Shown in pieces: positions 58,045-64,000 of a stretch of DNA of 64,000 bases. Origin of the DNA: Actinomadura madurae (lineage in GTDB: Bacteria; Actinomycetota; Actinomycetes; Streptosporangiales; Streptosporangiaceae); contig NZ_FOVH01000008.1 of the NCBI RefSeq assembly GCF_900115095.1, positions 1-64,000 of the forward strand, written 5' to 3'. The position numbers and the translations under genes were made by a program. Below the pieces are notes generated by a model, which made no database searches, was not told where the DNA came from, and saw only the letters and a list, made by a program, of their open reading frames with translations. Position 1 is the first letter of the stretch, and every line of letters starts with the position of its first letter.

Positions 58045-58716
58045 ATGACCGCGACCGCCCCCGAGACCGGCTCCACCGGCCCCGGTCCCCAGCCCCCGGG
58101 CAGGCGCGAACGCAAGAAGCAGCGCACCCGAGAGGCGCTCGTCGACGCCGCGTTCACCCTCTTCGCCGAGAAGGGGTTCGACGCGACCACCGTCGAGGAG
58201 ATCGCCGACGCCGTGGACGTCTCGTCCCGCACGTTCTTCCGCTACTTCGCCTCGAAAGAGGACGTCGCGCTCACCTTCCAGGAGGAGCAGACCCGCGCCG
58301 TCATGGCGGCGCTGGCCGAGCGCCCCCCGGACGAGCCGATCATGACCGCGCTGCGGCACACCGTGGTGGAGATCGCCCGCGCCTGCGAGGCCGGCGAGCT
58401 GGGCTTCGAGCCCGGCCGCTTCGAGTGCATGCTGACGATGATGAGCGACAGCCCGTCGCTGATGGCGGGCAGCCTGGAGCACGCGCAGCGCAAGCAGGCG
58501 CTGCTCGTCGAGATCATCGGCCGGCGGATGGGCCTCGACCCGGACGAGGACCTGCGCCCGCACGTCGTCGCCGCCGCCACGACCTGCGCGTTCCAGGCGT
58601 CCGCCGACGTCGCTTCCCGCCTCGGCGGGAAGTTCTCCACGCTCTCCGAGACGGTCGACCAGGCCTTCGCGATCCTGGAGAACGGCCTGAACGAACCGTC
58701 CCGTCCGGCCGGCTGA
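58045..58716 (+). CDS. TetR-family transcriptional repressor
   Basis: 223 residues. The N-terminal helix-turn-helix is ALVDAAFTLFAEKGFDATTV followed by EEIADAVDVSSRTFFRYFAS. The C-terminal ligand domain is of the MftR/actinomycete type. It is divergent from the DHA2 exporter and should repress it through the 57923 palindrome. The ATG at 58045 yields a short low-complexity N-terminus (Thr, Gly, Pro) before the helix-turn-helix; an upstream extension to 57952 lies over the operator region and is unlikely. Confidence 0.92.
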   Translation: MTATAPETGSTGPGPQPPGRRERKKQRTREALVDAAFTLFAEKGFDATTVEEIADAVDVSSRTFFRYFASKEDVALTFQEEQTRAVMAALAERPPDEPIMTALRHTVVEIARACEAGELGFEPGRFECMLTMMSDSPSLMAGSLEHAQRKQALLVEIIGRRMGLDPDEDLRPHVVAAATTCAFQASADVASRLGGKFSTLSETVDQAFAILENGLNEPSRPAG

Positions 58717-58820
58717 CCCGGCGCTGACCAGCGGCGGTCCGCCCGGTGTGGCGCGGTGCGCCGCGGGTACCCCCTGCGGATCCGGGGGCGTCCCGTCCCC
58801 GCACGCGGGAGGGCGGCGAC

Positions 58821-60245
58821 ATGGCTCTGCAGCATCCGCGCGACGCCGGGTCCGGCGGCCGTGACCTGGAGGTCAACCCGGTCTTCAGCCGGGAGCCGCT
58901 GGCGATCCCCCGGTACGCGCTGCCCGCCGGGGAGCTCGACCCCGGCACCGCCTACCAGATCGTCCACGACGAGCTGATGCTGGACGGCAACGCGCGGCTG
59001 AACCTCGCGACGTTCGTGTCCACCTGGGCGGAGCCGGAGGCGCTCCGGCTGATGGCCGAGTGCGCCGACAAGAACATGATCGACAAGGACGAGTACCCGC
59101 GCACCGCCGAGCTGGAGATGCGCTGCGTGCACATGCTCGCCCGGCTGTGGCACGCCGCGGACCCGCGCCGGGCGGTGGGCTGCTCGACGACCGGGTCCAG
59201 CGAGGCCGCGATGCTCGGCGGGCTGGCGCTCAAGCGGCGCTGGCGCGAGCGGCGGCGCGCCGCGGGCGAGCCCGCGGACCGGCCGAACCTCGTCATGGGC
59301 GTCAACGTGCAGGTCTGCTGGGAGAAGTTCGCGAACTACTTCGAGGTCGAGCCCCGGTACGTGCCGATGGAGGGCGACCGCTTCCATCTCGGCGCGCGGG
59401 AGGCGGTGGAGCTGTGCGACGAGAACACCATCGGCGTGGTCGCCGTCCTCGGGTCCACCTTCGACGGGAGCTACGAGCCCGTCGCCGAGATCGCCTCCGC
59501 GCTCGACGACCTGGAGGCGCGGACCGGGCTGGACGTCCCGATCCACGTGGACGGGGCGTCCGGGGCGATGATCGCGCCGTTCCTCGACCCCGGCCTGGTG
59601 TGGGACTTCCGGCTGCCGCGGGTGGCCTCGATCAACACCTCGGGGCACAAGTACGGGCTGGTCATGCCGGGCGTCGGCTGGGCGCTGTGGCGGGACGAGG
59701 ACGCGCTGCCCGCCGACCTGGTCTTCCGCGTGAACTACCTCGGCGGGGACATGCCGACGTTCGCGCTCAACTTCTCCCGTCCCGGCGCGCAGGTCGTCGC
59801 CCAGTACTACGCGTTCCTGCGGCTCGGCTTCGACGGGTACCGCCGCGTCCAGCGCACCTGCCGGGACGTCGCGACGCGGCTGGCCGCCGAGATCGGCCGG
59901 CTCGGGCCGTTCGAGACGCTCACCGGCGGCGACGAACTCCCGGTGTTCGCGTTCCGGGTGCGGGAGGACGCCGGCTGCACGGTCTACGACGTGTCCGCCG
60001 CGCTGCGCGAGTGCGGATGGCTCGTGCCCGCCTACACGTTTCCCGAGAACCGCACCGACCTCGCCGTCCTGCGCGTCGTGGTGCGCAACGGGTTCGGGCA
60101 CGACCTCGCCGACCTGTTCCTGGACGACCTGCGCCGCGCCCTGCCCCGGCTGCGCGCCCAGCAGGGCCCCGGACGCGACGCGAGCGAGACGACCGGATTC
60201 GCCCACGGCGCCGAGCCCAAGAAGGCGCGGGCCCGGAAGGTCTGA
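58821..60245 (+). CDS. gadB: Glutamate decarboxylase
   Basis: 474 residues of PLP group II decarboxylases, GadB type. The Schiff-base lysine is Lys277 in SINTSGHKYGL, and HVDGASGAMIAPF contains the PLP-binding Asp. NLATFVSTWAEPEA and MIDKDEYPRTAELE are GadB segments near the N-terminus. It converts glutamate to GABA with proton consumption. GGGAGGG precedes the ATG at 58821. The C-terminal tail is long and basic (PKKARARKV). No GABA antiporter lies adjacent. Confidence 0.95.
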   Translation: MALQHPRDAGSGGRDLEVNPVFSREPLAIPRYALPAGELDPGTAYQIVHDELMLDGNARLNLATFVSTWAEPEALRLMAECADKNMIDKDEYPRTAELEMRCVHMLARLWHAADPRRAVGCSTTGSSEAAMLGGLALKRRWRERRRAAGEPADRPNLVMGVNVQVCWEKFANYFEVEPRYVPMEGDRFHLGAREAVELCDENTIGVVAVLGSTFDGSYEPVAEIASALDDLEARTGLDVPIHVDGASGAMIAPFLDPGLVWDFRLPRVASINTSGHKYGLVMPGVGWALWRDEDALPADLVFRVNYLGGDMPTFALNFSRPGAQVVAQYYAFLRLGFDGYRRVQRTCRDVATRLAAEIGRLGPFETLTGGDELPVFAFRVREDAGCTVYDVSAALRECGWLVPAYTFPENRTDLAVLRVVVRNGFGHDLADLFLDDLRRALPRLRAQQGPGRDASETTGFAHGAEPKKARARKV

Positions 60246-60252
60246 GGGGCGG

Positions 60253-61104
60253 TCAGGCCATCCACTCGCCGATGCTGTCCCAGTACATGTTGAGCATCCG
60301 CTCGGCCATCCGGCGATCGCTCAGCTCGCCCGCCCGCGCGGCGACCGACCGCATCAGCGCGAACCCGCCCTCGGCGTTGAGGCGGTGCCCGATGGCGCGG
60401 ATCTCGACACGCTCGGCGAGCCCTTCCGGCGGCGTGCCGCCGTCCAGCAGGCCGTCGACATAGCGGAGGTCGTGCCAGCGCTCCCGGTCCTCCTCGCCGA
60501 GCCCCTTGTACGCGCGCTGGGCGGCCGCCACGAGGTCCACGAGACGGCGGGCCGTGCGCTCGTCCTCGCCGACGGCCTCCGCTTCGAAGAAGGCGAGCCG
60601 ATCCTCGGGGCAGGTCGCGCGCAGCAGCTCGATCGCGCGGTTCGCCTGGGCCGGCGAGTGGCCCGAGGACACGATCCCGCGGTTCAGCACGACATTGAGC
60701 ACCGCGGTCACGCCGTCGTCGGTCATGCGCCACGCGGCCTCGGCGGCCTCCTCGGCCACCGGCGAGTCGATGACCAGATCGGCGACCGTGACCGCGTGCA
60801 GCGCGACGTCCTCCAGGTGCGGGGAGCGCAGGGTCTGGACGACGGCGTCGCGGTCCGGGTGGTGCAGCAGCGCCATGACCCACATACGGCGCAGGCTCTC
60901 GTCGTCCCCGCCCGCGTAGTCGTTGAACTCCGCGTCGTCCGGCCAGAGCGACGGCATCGGGCTCTGGTCGAGGAAGGAGTCGACGTCCACCACCGCGGGG
61001 ACGCGGATGGGCTTGCGGTCCCAGATGTCGGCGGTCCAAGCACCGCTGAGCAGCAGGGTGCCGTCCTTGTCCGGCTCCCGGTCCCGCTTCCTCCGCCAGA
61101 ACAC
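60253..61104 (-). CDS. Hypothetical protein, 283 aa
   Basis: A largely alpha-helical, acidic protein, beginning MFWRRKRDREPDKDGTLLLS. Segments like LHHPDRDAVVQTLRSPHLED with ALHAVTVADLVIDSP have a HEAT/Armadillo-like look, but no family is recognised. It has no signal peptide or membrane helix. It is convergent with gadB, seven bases apart, and may be cotranscribed with nothing else. Codon use is normal for the window. Confidence 0.75.
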   Translation of the reverse strand: MFWRRKRDREPDKDGTLLLSGAWTADIWDRKPIRVPAVVDVDSFLDQSPMPSLWPDDAEFNDYAGGDDESLRRMWVMALLHHPDRDAVVQTLRSPHLEDVALHAVTVADLVIDSPVAEEAAEAAWRMTDDGVTAVLNVVLNRGIVSSGHSPAQANRAIELLRATCPEDRLAFFEAEAVGEDERTARRLVDLVAAAQRAYKGLGEEDRERWHDLRYVDGLLDGGTPPEGLAERVEIRAIGHRLNAEGGFALMRSVAARAGELSDRRMAERMLNMYWDSIGEWMA

Positions 61105-61231
61105 GCTGCACCTCCTGCGAGTGACCGCCCGGATTCATTGCGTCAGTGCGTAGATGATCGCATTTCTTCCGGTGGAGTGCAGCCCGTACCGTGATCGCCG
61201 CGTCACACCCAGCTGACTCCGGGGCGCGGCA

Positions 61232-62404
61232 TCAGCGCGGCGCCCGGGGCAGGCCGAGGCCGATCATCGCGATCAGCTCGCGCTGGATCTCGTTGACGCC
61301 ACCGCCGAAGGTCAGCACCAGGGCGCCCTTGGCCAGCCGGTCGAGCGCCGTCATGAACGCGGCCGTCTCCGGGTCGGCCGGATCGCCGTAGCGGGCGAGG
61401 ACGGTGCCGACGATCCGGCCGATCTCCTGCATCCGCTCCGAGGAGTAGATCTTGGTGGCGGACGCGTCGGCGGCGCCGAGCCAGCCGAGGTCCTGGTTCG
61501 CGGCGACCTGCCAGTTGAGGATCTCGTTGACGCGCAGGTAGGCGTACACCTGTGCCACCGCGCGGCGGACGGCGGGCTCCTCGATCAGCGGGCGCCCGTC
61601 CCGTCCGGGGGTGGCGCGGGCCCAGCGCTCGAAGCGGATGTAGGTGTGCCCGATGTTGCCCGCCGGGCCCAGCGTGACCCGCTCGTGGTTGAGCTGGTTG
61701 ACGATGAGGTCCCAGCCCTTGTTCTCCTCGCCGATGAGCATGTCCGCGGGGACGCGGACGTCCTGGAAGTACGTCGAGTTCGTGTGGTGGGCGCCGTCCA
61801 TCGTGATGATCGGCGTCCAGGAGAACCCCGGGTCCTCGCAGTCCACGATGAGCATCGAGATGCCCTTGTGCTTCTTGGCGGCCGGGTCGGTGCGCGCCGC
61901 GAGCCACACGTAGTCGGCGTGGTGCGCCCCGGAGGTGAAGATCTTCTGGCCGTTGACGATGTAGTGGTCGCCGTCCCTGACCGCGGTGGTGCGCAGGGCC
62001 GCGAGGTCGGTGCCCGCGCCCGGCTCGCTGTAGCCGATCGCGAAGTGGCACTCGCCGGCCAGGATGCGCGGGATGAAGAACTCCTTGTGGGCCTCGGACC
62101 CGTACTGCAGGATCGTCGGCGCGACCGAGTTCAGCGTGATGAGCGGGTAGGTGACCTCGGCGCGCGCGATCTCGTTGGCGAAGATCGTCTGCTCGACCGG
62201 GCCGTAACCCCGCCCGCCGTACTCCTTCGGCAGCGCGACGCCGAGCATCCCGTCCCGTCCGAGCCGCTTGCAGTGCTCCAGGTAGGCCGGGCCGAACGGG
62301 TCGGCGAGGATCGCGGCGCGCTGCTCGGCCGTCAGGCAGTTCTCGAAGTACTCGCGCAGCTCGGCGCGGAGCTTCTTCTGCTCGTCGGTGAGGTCGATGA
62401 ACAT
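61232..62404 (-). CDS. Acyl-CoA dehydrogenase, steroid side-chain type (FadE26/FadE29-like)
   Basis: 390 residues. Acyl-CoA dehydrogenase signatures are HFAIGYSEPGAGTDLAALRT and VNGQKIFTSGAHHADYVWLA, and GGGVNEIQRELIAMIGLGLP lies near the end. The overall match, from the MFIDLTDEQKKLRAELREYF start on, is to mycobacterial FadE proteins that work as alpha2-beta2 heteromers in cholesterol side-chain oxidation. The partner is the next gene upstream, whose stop abuts its start. The exact substrate cannot be decided. Confidence 0.88.
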   Translation of the reverse strand: MFIDLTDEQKKLRAELREYFENCLTAEQRAAILADPFGPAYLEHCKRLGRDGMLGVALPKEYGGRGYGPVEQTIFANEIARAEVTYPLITLNSVAPTILQYGSEAHKEFFIPRILAGECHFAIGYSEPGAGTDLAALRTTAVRDGDHYIVNGQKIFTSGAHHADYVWLAARTDPAAKKHKGISMLIVDCEDPGFSWTPIITMDGAHHTNSTYFQDVRVPADMLIGEENKGWDLIVNQLNHERVTLGPAGNIGHTYIRFERWARATPGRDGRPLIEEPAVRRAVAQVYAYLRVNEILNWQVAANQDLGWLGAADASATKIYSSERMQEIGRIVGTVLARYGDPADPETAAFMTALDRLAKGALVLTFGGGVNEIQRELIAMIGLGLPRAPR

Positions 62405-63511
62405 TCAGGCCTCCTGGGCGATCAGGGCGCCGAGCGCGTCGAGACGGTCTTCCCCGCCACCGAGCAGGTGCGCGCAGTGCTTGCCCCAGGCGAAGTAGCG
62501 GTGCAGCGGGTAGGTGACGTCCAGACCGATGCCGCCGTGCAGGTGCTGGCAGGTGTAGAGCGCCTTCACCACGGGGTCGCACGCGTTGCAGGCGGCCACG
62601 GTGAGGACCTCCTCCGCGTCGTCCGCTCCTTGCGCGAGGCGCCACACTCCCGCCCACACGGCGACGTCCAGCGCGCGCTTGGCGATGTAGACGTCCCCGA
62701 TCTGCATCGTGACCGCCTGGAACTGCGCGAGCGCACGGTCGAACTGCTCGCGCGTCTTCGTGTACTCCTTCGTCAGATCCAGAGCGCCTTCGATGACACC
62801 GGACGCGACGGCCACCGCGCCCGCGACGGCCGAGCGGCGCAGCGTGTCCCAGGCCGCGCCGTCCGCCGAGCCGCCGAGAAGGGCGTCCGGGCCGACGCGG
62901 ACGTCGGCGAGGGCCACGCGCGACAGCGGTTCGGACGTCGCGGACGGCTGCTCGCTGATCGTCACGGCGGAGGGCTCGACGAGGAAGACCCCGATGCCCG
63001 CGCCCTCGACACGCGCCGGGATCAGGATCCGGGACGCCTCCCGCGCGTACGGGACGAACGTCTTCACGCCGTCCAGGACGTATCCGGCGCCGTCCTCGCG
63101 GGCCGTCGCGGCGATGCCGCCGGCCGGTCCGACCTCGCGGTACGCGCCCGTCAGGATCGTCGCCCCCTCGGTCAGCGGGGCCAGCAGGGCGCGCTGCTCC
63201 GCCGTCCCGTGCGCCGCGATCGGGGCGGCCGCGAGCGCGAGCGACGCGTACACGGGCACGGGCGCGACGTGGAGGCCGACCTCCTTGAGGATCACCGCCA
63301 GCTCGACCGGGCCGAGCCCGGCGCCGCCGGCGTCCTCCGGCAGGACGACGCCGAGCAGCCCCGCCTGCGCGAGGGCCTTCCACGTCACGTCGTCGTAGGG
63401 CGCCCCGCTCCGCTCGAACGCCTCAAGGCGCTCCCGCGTCGACTCGCGCGCGAGCACGTCCGCCGCGAGCCCCCTGATCTCTTGCTGGGTCTCGTCGAGG
63501 TCGAAGTCCAC
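62405..63511 (-). CDS. Acyl-CoA dehydrogenase partner subunit (FadE27/FadE28-like)
   Basis: 368 residues, GTG start. MDFDLDETQQEIRGLAADVL and GLGPVELAVILKEVGLHVAP mark the N-domain; the middle is poorly conserved (VGPAGGIAATAREDGAGYVL) and the C-terminal helix contains TCQHLHGGIGLDVTYPLHRY. Shorter and divergent dehydrogenase subunits of this kind pair with a FadE26/29-type partner. It is tightly packed between fadD and the other fadE with no intergenic bases, so the three form one operon. Confidence 0.88.
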   Translation of the reverse strand: MDFDLDETQQEIRGLAADVLARESTRERLEAFERSGAPYDDVTWKALAQAGLLGVVLPEDAGGAGLGPVELAVILKEVGLHVAPVPVYASLALAAAPIAAHGTAEQRALLAPLTEGATILTGAYREVGPAGGIAATAREDGAGYVLDGVKTFVPYAREASRILIPARVEGAGIGVFLVEPSAVTISEQPSATSEPLSRVALADVRVGPDALLGGSADGAAWDTLRRSAVAGAVAVASGVIEGALDLTKEYTKTREQFDRALAQFQAVTMQIGDVYIAKRALDVAVWAGVWRLAQGADDAEEVLTVAACNACDPVVKALYTCQHLHGGIGLDVTYPLHRYFAWGKHCAHLLGGGEDRLDALGALIAQEA

Positions 63512-64000
63512 TCATCCGCTCCCTTCCAGGAGGTGCAGCCGGCCGCGCCGCTCGAACTCGGCCCGCAGGCCCGCCGCGTCGTCCGCGGTCATCGGGCGGT
63601 AGTCGAGGTCGCGGCCGGGCCGCCACCACACCGGATCTCCGGTGCGCCAGCCCTCCCGCACCAGCCGGCGTTTGAGGATCTTGTTGGAGGCCGTCGCGGG
63701 CAGCTCCCGCGCCACCCGGACGTAGCGGGGCGGCCACTTGGGGCTCATGTCGGCGCGCCCGCGCAGGTAGGCGGCGAACGCCTCGGGGTCGAAGGCGTCG
63801 GCGGCGACGGCGAGCATCACCTGGTCGCCGGACGCCGCGTCCGGCACCCCGTAGACGGCGAGCTGCCGGACGCCGGGCAGCTCCGCCAGAACACGTTCCA
63901 CCTGGACGGCGCCGAAGTTCTCGCCGTCCACGCGGAGCCGGTCGGCGCTGCGCCCGGCGAAGAAGACGTACCCGTCGGCGTCGGCGTAGGCGAGGTCGCC
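63512..64000 (-). CDS. Acyl-CoA synthetase FadD, C-terminal part (partial)
   Basis: The gene runs out of the window at its 5' side; 162 codons and the stop are seen. The adenylation-domain hinge and C-domain are present: YVFFAGRSADRLRVDGENF (motif A8) and ATASNKILKRRLVREGW with the catalytic lysine region (motif A10). The late part RPMTADDAAGLRAEFERRGR is like FadD17-type steroid acid ligases. Its stop abuts the fadE start. The substrate-binding half is missing, so specificity cannot be assigned. Confidence 0.85.
   Translation of the reverse strand, partial: GDLAYADADGYVFFAGRSADRLRVDGENFGAVQVERVLAELPGVRQLAVYGVPDAASGDQVMLAVAADAFDPEAFAAYLRGRADMSPKWPPRYVRVARELPATASNKILKRRLVREGWRTGDPVWWRPGRDLDYRPMTADDAAGLRAEFERRGRLHLLEGSG

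Noticed and set aside
1..64000. CRISPR arrays, transposases, integrases, rRNA and tRNA genes
   Set aside because: None was recognised by eye on either strand; short tRNA genes could be missed without a covariance search.

Overview
The window is high-GC actinobacterial DNA. Mycothiol-type DinB proteins, a complete egtA-egtB-egtC-egtD set, a DUF397/XRE-DUF5753/HATPase trio, an IclR-controlled hut system and a treS-mak-glgB block together suggest a filamentous actinomycete of the Streptosporangiales/Actinomadura type. This is inference from gene content; no rRNA marker is present. No tRNA, rRNA, CRISPR array, transposase or integrase was recognised.

Layout. 1-5.6 kb: trehalose/glycogen metabolism (end of treS, mak, glgB), interrupted by a GntR regulator and a small protein. 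5.6-9.1 kb: housekeeping genes (ACT protein, Nudix-NYN fusion, SppA, flavin reductase). 9.1-23.6 kb: histidine utilisation (hutI ... hutF, M20 amidohydrolase, hutU, hutH, divergent IclR regulator). The hut block is split by a same-strand cassette (10.36-16.48 kb). That cassette holds a LAL-type LuxR regulator, a MauE-like membrane protein, a membrane-anchored thioredoxin, a Tat-exported ten-cysteine mini-protein, a membrane protein, two small proteins and a lipoprotein. It is the best candidate here for an undescribed system: a secreted disulfide-rich peptide with its own oxidative-folding apparatus.

23.6-28.8 kb: two near-identical RibD/DHFR-like reductases flanking an epimerase, then the HATPase/XRE/DUF397 trio and a DinB-type protein. 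28.9-32.9 kb: a MacB-like ABC export operon led by a winged-helix regulator. 33-34.5 kb: a rifampicin-monooxygenase homologue with a rifamycin-associated-element-like palindrome upstream. 34.5-40.1 kb: a decayed serine hydrolase, a hexapeptide-repeat protein, a methyltransferase, a BTAD regulator, DUF1059, an EEP phosphatase/nuclease and an alpha/beta hydrolase.

40.2-47 kb: a four-gene quaternary-amine (OpuC/EgtUV-type) ABC transporter is divergent from a histidine-ammonia-lyase paralogue that has lost the Ala-Ser-Gly triad needed for the MIO cofactor. A LacI regulator and a thiol dioxygenase with three phased LacI operators follow. 47-50.4 kb: two membrane proteins and a lipoprotein SGNH esterase. 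50.4-54.7 kb: ergothioneine biosynthesis egtABCD. The co-occurrence suggests that the divergent lyase and transporter may handle a betaine such as ergothioneine or hercynine.

54.9-64 kb: a sigma-like protein fused to a membrane anchor and Pro/Thr tail, a TetR-controlled MFS exporter with a 9-3-9 palindromic operator, glutamate decarboxylase, a protein of unknown function, and the start of a steroid-type acyl-CoA dehydrogenase cluster (two fadE and a truncated fadD). Short 15-18-nt tandem duplications recur at gene ends (16.7, 42.6, 48.4 and 50.4 kb).
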